64,000 nucleotides of DNA from SIG78 sp045635745 (GCA_045635745.1 JAZTWG010000018.1:124001-188000), one strand, 5' to 3'. Positions 8,052-16,180 are shown, counted from the first letter of the stretch. A program made the numbers and translations. The notes: generated by a model not told the origin, from the sequence alone.

Positions 8052-8843
8052 ATGATAAATCTGCTGCTTTTATTTGTGATGATCGCCGCACTTTGCGGTA
8101 TGGTATTTTGCGGCCGTCAACAGCGCCGGGATGCCAAATTTCAGTTGTTGGCGCTTTCGCTGCTGGTAGTGGTGATTGCTTCCGGCGGTCTTTTTATGTG
8201 GAGTTTGAGTTCCATGTCGCTTCTGGGCGACAATGATTACAACAAAGAGCAGAATGCCAGAGAGATCAAACTGCATGAATCGCAGGGCTATGTGCTCGCC
8301 AACTTCATCCGCAACCGTTTTCCGCAAATCAAAGAAATACTGCTGATCATGCCCGAAGGTTCTACTGCAGCCAATACCGGCATGATCGAACAGCTGCGTA
8401 CCGGCAACATCGGTACTTTGCGTATGGAAATAATCCGCAACAGCCAGTTAAATGTTCAAGACAGCGGCAAACTCATAAATCCGGCCATGGAACGCCATGC
8501 CGAAACCCAGGCTATAGATGCCGCGATCGCCCGTCACCGCGACACCCAACTGGTCATTCTGTACGGAGTGGCGCCCTCCGGCGACTCGATCCGGCGGCTC
8601 AAAGTTTATCAGCGGCCGTTCAGCAGCCGCCCCAAGATCATTGTCTGCGGACTTGCCAATCTCAACGATTGGGCCGCGCGACAGCTGCGCGATGGTTTCT
8701 TCTCGGCGCTGCTGGTTACAGACCTGACCCGAATCGCCCAGCAAAACGAAGAACTGCCGGATAACCTCATGAAGGTATTTGACAGCAGTTATGTGCTTAT
8801 TACGCCGGACAACATCTCGCGTTTCCGCCGCTTTTTCCATTGA
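8052..8843 (+). CDS. Unknown two-helix membrane protein
   Basis: This 263-residue protein is not recognised. Two hydrophobic helices lie at the N-terminus (~2-20 and ~30-52). They are followed by a ~210-residue soluble region with alternating helix/strand character, for example EILLIMPEG, TQLVILYGVAP and RPKIIVCGLANL, which look like buried strands of an alpha/beta fold. Nothing resembling a catalytic motif was seen. Start: ATG with AGGAG 7 bases upstream. The ttcA gene begins 4 bases after its stop, so the two are probably co-transcribed. Confidence 0.7.
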   Translation: MINLLLLFVMIAALCGMVFCGRQQRRDAKFQLLALSLLVVVIASGGLFMWSLSSMSLLGDNDYNKEQNAREIKLHESQGYVLANFIRNRFPQIKEILLIMPEGSTAANTGMIEQLRTGNIGTLRMEIIRNSQLNVQDSGKLINPAMERHAETQAIDAAIARHRDTQLVILYGVAPSGDSIRRLKVYQRPFSSRPKIIVCGLANLNDWAARQLRDGFFSALLVTDLTRIAQQNEELPDNLMKVFDSSYVLITPDNISRFRRFFH

Positions 8844-8847
8844 TACA

Positions 8848-9636
8848 ATGCTTGAGCCTTCTCCGCAATCAGCCAAAGCATTTGCCAGGGTTTGTGCAAT
8901 GGCCGCGCGTACCAGTGCCGAATACAGTTTATTGCAGGAGAACGACCGGATACTGGCGGCGCTTTCCGGTGGAGCTGACAGTTTTGTAATGCTGGAAACG
9001 CTGTTGGCGCTGCAGAAACGTGCACCTTTTGATTTTCATATTGAAGCGGTAACATTTGATCCTTCCTTTCCTGATCTTGACACCCGGAAAATCGCTGATT
9101 ACTGCCGGATCCGCAATGTACAGCTCACACTGGTAAAAATGGATATACCAGCCTTGCTGACCAATACTGAAAACACCCGGTTCCGCCGTCCCTGTGTGCG
9201 CTGTTCACGTTTGCGGCGCGGTAAACTATACGGCGCAGCGCGGGAACTCAACTGCAATAAACTGGCATTGGGGCATCATGCGGATGATCTTCTGGAATCA
9301 TTTATTATTTCGCTGGTGCGCGGTCAGGGTCTGACCACCATGGGGTTGAATGTTGAAGCCGACAGCGCCAATGCCGCCGGCAGCAGTTTGCGGATAATCC
9401 GCCCGCTGGGGCTGGTACCGGAAGAAACAGTAAAGTGTGCCGCCAGAGCATTTGATTTTCCATACGCCGGCGAGTGTCCTTACAAAGATGAACTGGCCCG
9501 ATCCGGCGATCGGGCATGGGCAAAGCGCGAATTGACCCGCTGGCAGGAACGTATCCCCGATCTGCACAGTCTGATGTTGAAAAGTCTGACCCGCGTGGAA
9601 ACCAATTGGCTGTTGGACAAAAGATATATCAATTAA
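8848..9636 (+). CDS. ttcA: TtcA-type tRNA 2-thiocytidine synthase
   Basis: A PP-loop ATPase of the TtcA/TtuA class, which adenylates a tRNA base and inserts sulfur; TtcA acts on cytidine 32. The PP-loop SGGADS (40-45), the paired cysteines in PCVRCSRLRRG (Cys116, Cys119), LGHHADD and a third cysteine (Cys210, in GECPY) correspond to the P-loop and the Fe-S cluster ligands. A longer frame starts at 8779 inside the upstream gene, but the ATG at 8848 gives the family's normal N-terminus just before YSLLQENDRIL. Length is 262 residues. TtcA versus a close thiolase paralog is decided mainly by the CxxC-SRLRRG motif. Confidence 0.88.
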   Translation: MLEPSPQSAKAFARVCAMAARTSAEYSLLQENDRILAALSGGADSFVMLETLLALQKRAPFDFHIEAVTFDPSFPDLDTRKIADYCRIRNVQLTLVKMDIPALLTNTENTRFRRPCVRCSRLRRGKLYGAARELNCNKLALGHHADDLLESFIISLVRGQGLTTMGLNVEADSANAAGSSLRIIRPLGLVPEETVKCAARAFDFPYAGECPYKDELARSGDRAWAKRELTRWQERIPDLHSLMLKSLTRVETNWLLDKRYIN

Positions 9637-9662
9637 GAATCATATAAAGAAAGGATTTTTTT

Positions 9663-10811
9663 ATGAGTACACTTCTGATCAAAAATGCCCGTATCATTTC
9701 TCCCGATACCGACCTTGCCGGCGGTGCCGTACTGCTGGAGAATAATATTATCAAACAGCTCTTTACTGCGGGCGATATCCTGCCGGCAGCCGATGAAGTC
9801 TGCGATCTGGGCGGCAAAATGCTGGTGCCGGGATTTATCGATGTGCATACCCACGGCCGCAGCGGATATGAATTCACCGACGGCGATCCGGAACACCTCA
9901 AAACCATGTGCAAAGATAAGCTTTCCGAAGGTGTGACCAGCTGGCTGCCCACCACGCTGACTCTGGGCAACGAAGCGTTGGCCGCGGCGCTGAAAAATGC
10001 GGCAGAATACACCGCCGGCAATAATATCGGAGCCCAAATCCCCGGTGTACATCTGGAAGGACCGTACATCAACGAAAGCTGTCTGGGCGCCCAAAACCCC
10101 GCCTATGTCCGCAAACCGGATATCGCGGAAGTAAAAGCGCTCGATGCCATATACAAAGTTGCTAAAGTCTCTTACGCAGTGGAAGTGGAAAACGGCAGCG
10201 CTTTTGCTTCAGAACTCCTTGCCGCGGGCATTACGCCTTCATGCGTACACAGCAAAGCCTCCTACAAAGAGTTTCTCGCAGCATACGATCACGGCTTGCG
10301 TAATCTCTCGCACTTCTGCAATCAGATGACTGCACTGCACCACCGCGACATCGGTCTGGTGGGGGCCGGGTTGTGCCACAGCGAAGTATTTATCGAAATG
10401 ATCTGCGACAAAATACATTTGTGCAGCGACATGATCAAACTTATATTCCAGCTCAAAGATATCAACCACATTCTGCTGATCACCGATGCCTGTCAGGCCG
10501 CCGGTATGCCCGATGGCGAATACGAGATCGGCGGTCTGCCGTTGATCCTCAAAGATGGCGCAGCACGCCTTGCCAGCAATGGAGCGCTGGCCGGAAGCGT
10601 ACTGGTAATGAATAAGGCGCTCAAGAATGTTTACGAAATAACTGGCTTGCCGCTGTCGCAGCTGATCAAAACCACCAGTTGGAATCAGGCCTGCAGTCTG
10701 GGTTTGAGCAAACTCGGCCGGATCGAGCCGGGCTACTGCGCCGACCTGACGGTTCTGGACGACGATTTTGAAGTCTGCAAGGTCTGGGTCGATGGCAGAC
10801 AAGTGTTCTGA
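9663..10811 (+). CDS. nagA: N-acetylglucosamine-6-phosphate deacetylase
   Basis: This cytoplasmic amidohydrolase removes acetate from GlcNAc-6-phosphate, giving glucosamine-6-phosphate for catabolism or wall recycling. It is 382 residues, the usual length. The metal motif DVHTHG (His62, His64), the HLEGPYIN segment with its metal-binding Glu, SHFCNQM, and the ITDACQAAGMPDG loop with the catalytic Asp all match NagA. Start ATG is preceded by AAAGGA. It sits 26 bases after ttcA. No nagB or sugar transporter is visible in the window. Confidence 0.95.
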   Translation: MSTLLIKNARIISPDTDLAGGAVLLENNIIKQLFTAGDILPAADEVCDLGGKMLVPGFIDVHTHGRSGYEFTDGDPEHLKTMCKDKLSEGVTSWLPTTLTLGNEALAAALKNAAEYTAGNNIGAQIPGVHLEGPYINESCLGAQNPAYVRKPDIAEVKALDAIYKVAKVSYAVEVENGSAFASELLAAGITPSCVHSKASYKEFLAAYDHGLRNLSHFCNQMTALHHRDIGLVGAGLCHSEVFIEMICDKIHLCSDMIKLIFQLKDINHILLITDACQAAGMPDGEYEIGGLPLILKDGAARLASNGALAGSVLVMNKALKNVYEITGLPLSQLIKTTSWNQACSLGLSKLGRIEPGYCADLTVLDDDFEVCKVWVDGRQVF

Positions 10812-10903
10812 AAACGATAATTCTTAATGCTTTAACAGGTGATTTTGTCCAGTAAAGTACTAATAAAACCAACTGAAACGGTGCTTTTCGGGGCAAATCA
10901 AGC

Positions 10904-10941
10904 GCAAAAGCCATTTTTTTTCAAAAAAAAGTGGCTTTTGC
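10904..10941 (+). terminator. Hairpin after nagA (possible terminator)
   Basis: Stem GCAAAAGCCA (10904-10913) / TGGCTTTTGC (10932-10941), extended inward by T8/A8 pairing. It lies 92 bases after nagA. It lacks a following T-run, so termination activity is uncertain. Confidence 0.4.
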
Positions 10942-10953
10942 ATAAAAAAAAGT

Positions 10954-10981
10954 TTGTCAAACCATATTTTACGGTTATATT
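10954..10981 (+). promoter_or_regulatory. Promoter of the 58-residue protein gene
   Basis: TTGTCA (10954-10959) and TATATT (10976-10981) are 16 bp apart. The ~75-base leader that follows contains a 7-bp hairpin, TGAACTC (11001-11007) / GAGTTCA (11014-11020). Confidence 0.65.
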
Positions 10982-11061
10982 GATTACTGGTTAAAGAAAG
11001 TGAACTCTTGCAGGAGTTCAATAAGTTGTAACAAAAACTATCACAAGAGAGGAGTTGTTTT

Positions 11062-11238
11062 ATGCAACACAAGTTCTATGATGTCAAGACCAAGAGCCAC
11101 GTCACCGCTGATGTTACCGAAAAAGTTTCCTACGGTGCCAAAGGCAACGAACGCTATGCTTTCCGCGCCAAGACTGCTGATGGTCGCAATCTGACGGCTT
11201 TTGTGAGCAAGGCAACTTGGGAAAAAGCCAACATCTGA
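11062..11238 (+). CDS. Small 58-residue conserved-looking protein
   Basis: The protein starts MQHKFYDVKTKSHV, continues KVSYGAKGNERYAF and ends FVSKATWEKANI. It is strongly supported as a gene: a near-perfect Shine-Dalgarno (AGAGAGGAG), its own promoter and hairpin leader, and an intrinsic terminator 72 bases after the stop. Composition is basic and soluble, with no signal peptide or membrane segment, and the pattern suggests a small beta-sheet protein. No known family is recognised. The isolated, well-signalled unit resembles that of abundant small nucleic-acid-binding or ribosome-associated proteins, but this is only an inference. Confidence 0.8.
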   Translation: MQHKFYDVKTKSHVTADVTEKVSYGAKGNERYAFRAKTADGRNLTAFVSKATWEKANI

Positions 11239-11309
11239 TTTTCTCGTTTCCCGCAGCCCGGTCTGTCTCTTTTGATTATTTCGAGTGGGGGGGTAAAGAC
11301 CGGAGCCAG

Positions 11310-11352
11310 AATCGGCAACGTAGCGTGTAAAGCGCCGGTGCCGATTTTTTTT
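11310..11352 (+). terminator. Terminator of the 58-residue protein gene
   Basis: Stem AATCGGCA (11310-11317) / TGCCGATT (11339-11346), followed by an unbroken T-run to 11352. Confidence 0.85.
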
Positions 11353-11490
11353 GTCCTGATTTCCGGGCCAAAACAATATTGAAGGCAGGAAAAAAGCACG
11401 GCAATGAAATTTGAATAAAGTTGCATTTTGTCAAATATTGTGTAGATTATCCGTAGAATACAATATTCTGTTACACGGAGCATATATTTT

Positions 11491-13020
11491 ATGAATAAAA
11501 TAGTTTCTTCACAGGCAATGCGGCAATGCGAAGAAGCCAACTTTGCCGCCGGTCTGGCGGATCCGGTTGAATTGATGAAGACCGCCGGAGAGAATTGCGC
11601 CGGAATATTTATGCAATACTGCCGGAAATATCCTGAATTCAAACGGGTAGTGATCTTTGCCGGACACGGCAATAATGGCGGCGACGGCGTGGTGATCGCT
11701 TCTGTGCTGGCTGAAAAACTGAATCAGCAAACAGTTCTTGCTCCGGCATTGCCGCCGGAAAAATTTTCTTCATCGAGCAAATATTTTTTTGCGCGACTCC
11801 ATAAAAAAGTTGCGCTGACTGCCGCGGCAGATATTGTTTTGCAGCCCAATGATCTGGTGATCGATGCTCTGCTGGGAACCGGTTGCACAGCTCCCATGCG
11901 CGAACCCTATAAAAGTTTGATCGGCAAAATAAACACCGGTAAGGCGCCGGTATTTTCAGTAGATATCCCCAGCGGGCTGGGGTCCGATGTGTGTGTAAAA
12001 GCCGACATGACCGCGACGATCGGCTGTTTCAAAGAGATACTTTTTACGCCCGATGGCATTGAAAACTCCGGTGCTTTGCGGCTGGCAGATCTGCCGTTGA
12101 AACTGGAACCGGAAACTCACGGCCGCATGTTTGCCGCCCATGGCGCATGGTTCAGAACTGCCACACCGGCAATGCCGCGCAATATCCATAAATATCAGCG
12201 CGGCAATGTACTGATCGCCGCCGGCAGCAGCGAATACCTGCAAGCTCCGTTTCTTACCGCCCGCGCAGCGCTGCGCAGCGGTGCCGGATTGGTGCGGCTG
12301 GCGGTGCCTTTTGCGGTGCCGCCGGCCTGCGGCACGCTGGGAGTGATAAATCAGAGTGTTCCCAACGCCAACGGCTGTTTTGATGCGAAAAGTTTTGAAT
12401 ATTTGCAAGTTTTTACCGCCAAAGCCAATTGTATTGCCGCCGGCCCGGGCATGGGCAGAAATCCGGCAACGACCGATTTTATTGCCCGCCTGACTGAATT
12501 GGAAAAGCCGCTGATACTGGATGCCGATGCAATCTATCATGCCGCTGCCATGCCGGAAAAAATACAAAAACGCAAATTTCCCACTGTAATGACTCCTCAT
12601 CGCGGCGAAGCCGGAGTACTTGCCCAAGCGCTGGATATTGCTCTGCCCGATGCCCCCGCCGATGCCGCCGCCATGCTTGCGGAAGCATACAACGCGGTGG
12701 TGCTTCTGAAAGGAGTCCGCACGGCCATTGCTTCGCCGGGCGGTCTGATCTGTTTGAATACCAGCGGTACTCCGGCACTTGCCACCGCCGGCAGCGGCGA
12801 TGTACTCACCGGTATAATCGCCGGTATGATCGCGCAAAATTCAAGCATGATTGATGATGATGCCGTCATTGCTGCGGCACGCGGAACATATCTGCACGGT
12901 CTGGCCGGTGAGATGGCAGAACTTGAATTCGGGCAACGCGGAGTCATTGCCGATGATCTGGCAGACTATGCGGCCATGGCGGCATGCCGTCTGGCGAAAA
13001 ATCAGGATATTTTCGGTTGA
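11491..13020 (+). CDS. nnr: Bifunctional NAD(P)HX epimerase/dehydratase
   Basis: This 509-residue metabolite-repair enzyme rescues hydrated NADH and NADPH. The N-terminal YjeF/epimerase domain (1-~210) shows AGHGNNGGDG (57-66) and VDIPSGLGSD. The C-terminal ribokinase-like dehydratase (~220-509) shows AGPGMGRNP, LDADA and the nucleotide motif TAGSGDVLTG (432-441). Both halves look intact, and length and order match fused bacterial Nnr. GGAG lies ~11 bases before the ATG. Flanked by terminators and spacers, it appears monocistronic. Confidence 0.93.
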   Translation: MNKIVSSQAMRQCEEANFAAGLADPVELMKTAGENCAGIFMQYCRKYPEFKRVVIFAGHGNNGGDGVVIASVLAEKLNQQTVLAPALPPEKFSSSSKYFFARLHKKVALTAAADIVLQPNDLVIDALLGTGCTAPMREPYKSLIGKINTGKAPVFSVDIPSGLGSDVCVKADMTATIGCFKEILFTPDGIENSGALRLADLPLKLEPETHGRMFAAHGAWFRTATPAMPRNIHKYQRGNVLIAAGSSEYLQAPFLTARAALRSGAGLVRLAVPFAVPPACGTLGVINQSVPNANGCFDAKSFEYLQVFTAKANCIAAGPGMGRNPATTDFIARLTELEKPLILDADAIYHAAAMPEKIQKRKFPTVMTPHRGEAGVLAQALDIALPDAPADAAAMLAEAYNAVVLLKGVRTAIASPGGLICLNTSGTPALATAGSGDVLTGIIAGMIAQNSSMIDDDAVIAAARGTYLHGLAGEMAELEFGQRGVIADDLADYAAMAACRLAKNQDIFG

Positions 13021-13048
13021 AAAATCGATTTTTTTATATGCAAAAAAT

Positions 13049-13076
13049 TTGCGAAAAATAGAAAAAACAGTATATT
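13049..13076 (+). promoter_or_regulatory. Putative promoter of the coiled-coil protein operon
   Basis: TTGCGA (13049-13054) and TATATT (13071-13076) are 16 bp apart, ending 21 bases before the GTG start. Confidence 0.55.
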
Positions 13077-13097
13077 CTCTCAAAAGGAGAAAAAATC

Positions 13098-13712
13098 GTG
13101 AATAATCGGGTTGATTATTTGAGTGACAAGCTTGTGAATTTGCGCGGCAAGCTTAAAAATGTGGAAGAAGTCGTACCTAAAGACTCCATTGCCAACGGAG
13201 TTTCTATCAATCATCCAACGGCAAATACTGCCAGCAGTGCCGCCAAAAATCAGCAGCAGGCACAGGAGCGGCGGCGGGAACAAACCGGCCAACTGCATGC
13301 TGACTACGAACAGCGGCTGCTCCGGCGTCAACGCCAGCTGAAAGTCAAAGCGGAAGAACTTGCCGGAAAACTTGCCCGGATCAATGAATTGAGCAACTCA
13401 TTGCAGAACCGTCAAACCGAGCTGGAAAAACTCCGGCTCGATGACAGCGAAACTCTTTCGCAGAGTGCGCTGGGCGAACGTTTCCGCACCATTGACCGCA
13501 AACGGCTGGAATTTTTTGCCGAAGATGGCGAAATAGAACTTATGCTGATGGGCGAAAATACTCAGCAGCCGCAATCAGTCGATAAGCAAGGCTCCGGAGA
13601 AAACTTTAAAAACATGCTCAAAAAGGGCTGGGCACTGGCGTTATCGCTGGGCGTAGTGGTAGGTATTTTTGTCATAATCGCCGCTTTGATAATCTTTCAG
13701 GGATGGAGATAA
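13098..13712 (+). CDS. Coiled-coil protein with a C-terminal membrane anchor
   Basis: This 204-residue protein starts with GTG after AAGGAG. Residues ~50-130 are dense in Gln, Arg, Glu and Leu, with a heptad pattern typical of a coiled coil. The C-terminus is a single membrane helix (ALALSLGVVVGIFVIIAAL, near 178-198), giving a tail-anchored layout with the coiled coil in the cytoplasm. No family is recognised. The next gene starts 2 bases after the stop. Confidence 0.7.
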   Translation: MNNRVDYLSDKLVNLRGKLKNVEEVVPKDSIANGVSINHPTANTASSAAKNQQQAQERRREQTGQLHADYEQRLLRRQRQLKVKAEELAGKLARINELSNSLQNRQTELEKLRLDDSETLSQSALGERFRTIDRKRLEFFAEDGEIELMLMGENTQQPQSVDKQGSGENFKNMLKKGWALALSLGVVVGIFVIIAALIIFQGWR

Positions 13713-13714
13713 TC

Positions 13715-13906
13715 ATGCCGATAAGACTGGTTCCGCGACCGCCGGGGCAGCGAAAACTCGCCCGTTACCGGCACACCCAAAGCTGTATACGCGTTGCGGG
13801 CTTTGCCCCCGGCAAAGAACGCGAAGAACAGCTGGTGCGCTGCAGGATTATGGCAGTGATTTTTATGCTGATAACACTGGGCGGCATTGTTGCCGTCTTC
13901 AAATAA
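13715..13906 (+). CDS. Very small membrane protein (63 residues)
   Basis: It is an Arg-rich N-terminal half (PIRLVPRPPGQRKLARYRH) followed by one C-terminal membrane helix (IMAVIFMLITLGGIVAVF). The start at 13715 is chosen over 13703 because GGAG precedes it by 6 bases; the earlier ATG overlaps the upstream gene. Like its neighbour it is basic in front and tail-anchored, so the two may form a membrane pair. Function is unknown. Confidence 0.65.
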   Translation: MPIRLVPRPPGQRKLARYRHTQSCIRVAGFAPGKEREEQLVRCRIMAVIFMLITLGGIVAVFK

Positions 13907-13921
13907 AAAATGGGAATTTCA

Positions 13922-15220
13922 ATGGATAATAAAGCATTACAGAAAATCGGCTACGGACTGTATGTACTTACCACCCGCGACGGCGGCAAAGACAACGGTT
14001 GTATAGTCAACACCTTTGCCCAGATCGCAGCAGAACCGCTCACCTTCGGCGTATCGGTAAGCAAAAACAATTACAGTTGTGAACTGCTGCAGGCAAGTCA
14101 GGAATTCAATATAACGGTGCTGGATGAATCGGTAAGATTTGAAACGTTCAAACATTTCGGTTTCCAGTCCGGAAAAAACCTTGATAAATTTGCCGGAATG
14201 GAACTGCCGCGCAGCCGCAACGGTCTTTATTACATAGAAAAGAATGCCAATGCATATTTTTCATGCCGGGTGCAGAGTATGACCGATCTGGGCAGTCATA
14301 TGTTTTTTGTTGCCACGGTCGAAGATATGCAAGTTCTGGATAAAGATGCTGAAACGGTAACATATTCGTATTATCAGCGCAATATCAAGCCGAAGCCGCC
14401 GGTGAAAAATAGTGCAGCCAAGACCGTTTGGCGCTGCTCGGTGTGCGGCTATGAACATGAAGCAGAAACTTTGCCGGAAGATTTCACCTGCCCGCTGTGC
14501 AAGCGCCCGGCAGAAAAGTTTGCCAAAGTAGTGATCGACCCGGCGCCGAAGACCATCTGGCGCTGTTCGGTATGCGATTATGAGTATGAAGGTGAAGAAC
14601 TGCCAGCCGATTATGTTTGCCCGCTGTGCAAACATGGTGCCGCAGATTTTATAAAAATAGAACCACCAAAACAGGAGGAAAAAGTTATGGAATTCAAAGG
14701 AAGCAAAACCGAAGCCAATCTGATGTACGCCTTTGCCGGTGAATCTCAGGCCCGCAACAAGTACAGCTACTACGCCAGCAAAGCCAAAAAAGAAGGCTAC
14801 GAACAGATCGCCGCTTTGTTCGAAGCCACTGCCAATAACGAAAAAGAACACGCAAAACTCTGGTTCAAAGCGTTCCACGGAATTGGCACAACTTACGAAA
14901 ATCTGCTGGATGCCGCTGCCGGTGAACACGAAGAATGGACCGAAATGTACAAGAACTTTGCCGAAGTGGCAAAAGAAGAAGGTTTTGACGAACTCGCTGC
15001 CCAGTTTGCCGCAGTTGCCCTGATCGAAAAGCGTCATGAAGAACGCTATCGCGCACTTGCCGCCAACGTGGAAAAAGGCGAAGTCTGGACCAAAGTCGGC
15101 GAAAATCGCTGGGAATGCCGCAACTGCGGACACATCCACACCGGTGAAAGCGCTCCGGAACTCTGCCCGGTGTGCAAACACCCGCGCGCCTACTTCGAAA
15201 TCGAAGCCAAAAATTATTGA
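13922..15220 (+). CDS. Flavin reductase - double rubredoxin - rubrerythrin fusion
   Basis: This 432-residue electron-transfer fusion has four parts. An FMN-binding flavin-reductase domain (~1-155; GYGLYVLTT, GCIVNTF) is followed by two rubredoxin-like CxxC...CxxC modules (Cys172/175/190/193 and Cys215/218/233/236). A diiron rubrerythrin domain comes next (~258-395; FAGESQARNKY, NNEKEHAKLW, EKRHEERY). A third rubredoxin site closes the C-terminus (Cys399/402/415/418). Family knowledge makes this a cytoplasmic NAD(P)H-to-peroxide reductase of anaerobes. The ATG at 13922 is favoured because it gives the normal family N-terminus. A perfect internal AGGAGG precedes in-frame Met256, so a free rubrerythrin may also be made. 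Confidence 0.92.
   Translation: MDNKALQKIGYGLYVLTTRDGGKDNGCIVNTFAQIAAEPLTFGVSVSKNNYSCELLQASQEFNITVLDESVRFETFKHFGFQSGKNLDKFAGMELPRSRNGLYYIEKNANAYFSCRVQSMTDLGSHMFFVATVEDMQVLDKDAETVTYSYYQRNIKPKPPVKNSAAKTVWRCSVCGYEHEAETLPEDFTCPLCKRPAEKFAKVVIDPAPKTIWRCSVCDYEYEGEELPADYVCPLCKHGAADFIKIEPPKQEEKVMEFKGSKTEANLMYAFAGESQARNKYSYYASKAKKEGYEQIAALFEATANNEKEHAKLWFKAFHGIGTTYENLLDAAAGEHEEWTEMYKNFAEVAKEEGFDELAAQFAAVALIEKRHEERYRALAANVEKGEVWTKVGENRWECRNCGHIHTGESAPELCPVCKHPRAYFEIEAKNY
14673..14689 (+). promoter_or_regulatory. Internal ribosome-binding site and start inside the fusion gene
   Basis: AGGAGG (14673-14678) lies 8 bases before an in-frame ATG (14687) at exactly the linker-to-rubrerythrin boundary. It is a stronger site than that of the full-length start. 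Initiation here would yield a 177-residue rubrerythrin, the normal size of the stand-alone protein. Confidence 0.65.
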
Positions 15221-15242
15221 TAAATCAATAAACAGGCAAATA

Positions 15243-15281
15243 AAAACAGCCGTGGTTGGAAATACCGCGGCTGTTTTTTTT
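15243..15281 (+). terminator. Terminator of the rubrerythrin-fusion gene
   Basis: AAAACAGCCGTGG pairs with CCGCGGCTGTTTT (13 bp, one G-T wobble), followed by a T-run to 15281. Confidence 0.85.
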
Positions 15282-15309
15282 GGGCTTTGTTCTCAATAAG
15301 GGTCGGTAA

Positions 15310-15429
15310 TTGAGGAGGGGAAAAAGACCTTTTAAGGAAAGGTCCTTTTTCCCCTCCTCAAACTCCACCCCTTTTTTCCAAACCTTTTCCTGGCATTTAT
15401 CTTTTTGCGTTGCAAAAAGATAAATGCCC
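15310..15429 (-). repeat. Dispersed two-hairpin repeat, copy 3 (diverged)
   Basis: It has the same architecture and orientation as 4871-5008. Hairpin A is formed by TTGAGGAGGGGAAAAAG (15310-15326) and its complement (15345-15361). A spacer containing CCAAACCTTTTCCTGG follows, then hairpin B with perfect 17-bp arms (15392-15408 and 15412-15428) around a 3-base loop. Arm sequences differ from the other copies while pairing is kept. No gene is present. Confidence 0.6.
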
Positions 15430-15574
15430 TTCAGGTTAAAAAAAGATTTCTGCACAAAAGTTACTCTCATAGCTTTTACTTACCTACCCGTGTCGGGAAC
15501 AGAGCGTTTTTTTTCAAGCTGCTGACCGCTCGGACTGGTCAGGCAAAAGCACAAACGCCTCTGTGCCGCGCAAT

Positions 15575-15681
15575 AAATTTGGGAGAGTATGGAAAAAAGC
15601 GGCAAGATAATATCTCATACACTCTCATAAAATCCCAAGCCGCCATCTACCATATTGTCCGCGCATGCGGAGAATGCGAAA
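15575..15681 (+). repeat. Dispersed repeat family 2, copy A
   Basis: About 100 bp match 39459-39584 in the same orientation, including an identical 26-base core at 15625-15650. The best frame reads KKRQDNISYTLIKSQAAIY. Most differences from the other copy are silent or conservative. Just upstream, GGGAACAGAGCG (15495-15506) matches the ends of the MITE-like element at 35684-35926. Confidence 0.7.
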
Positions 15682-15690
15682 CCACACAAA

Positions 15691-16180
15691 CTATTGCAAG
15701 CAAGCAAAAGTGCGCAGCAGAGGTTGGGATTTTGCAAAGCGGGCCCACGAGGGAGTGTACGACTGTACTCGACCGGGTGGCCCGGTGCAGCAAGGGCTCA
15801 AGATCTGCCGCAATATCGTGCAAGCAAGCAAAAGTGCAGAAAAATCACAAAAAAATACAACTCAAACTATTGCAAGCAAAAGTGCGTGTCAGAGGTTGGG
15901 ATTTTGCAAAGCGGGAACACGATGGGAGTGTATGACTGTACTCGACCGGGTGGCCCGGTGCGGCAAGGTCCCAAGATCTGCCGCAATATCGTGCAAGCAA
16001 GCAAAAGTGCAGAAAAATCACAAAAAAATACCACTCAAACTATTGCAAGCAAGCAAGCAAGCAAGCAAGCAAAAGTGCGTGTCAGAGGTTGGGATTTTGC
16101 AAAGCGGGAACACGATGGGAGTGTACGACTGTACTCGACCGAGTGGCCCGGTGCGGCAAGGTCCCAAGATCTGCCGCAAT
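15691..16180. repeat. Tandem array of a ~175-bp unit beside smpB
   Basis: There are three direct copies: 15691-15866 (176 bp), 15867-16039 (173 bp) and 16040-16180 (141 bp, truncated). Each unit begins CTATTGCAAG, has a variable GCAA tract, then AGAGGTTGGGATTTTGCAAA, GACTGTACTCGACCG and AGATCTGCCGCAAT. The first two end with a second GCAA tract and a poly-A-rich tail. GCAA counts at the unit starts are 3, 2 and 7. Copies differ by scattered point changes, and all frames are open but low-complexity. The array ends 14 bases from the smpB stop codon. Confidence 0.9.
16045..16072. repeat. (GCAA)7 microsatellite
   Basis: Seven uninterrupted GCAA repeats lie at the start of the third array unit. 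Equivalent positions in units 1 and 2 hold three and two repeats, so the tract appears length-variable. Confidence 0.9.

Noticed and set aside
15691..16180. A CRISPR array
   Set aside because: Units are ~175 bp and nearly identical throughout, with no short repeats alternating with unique spacers and no cas genes.
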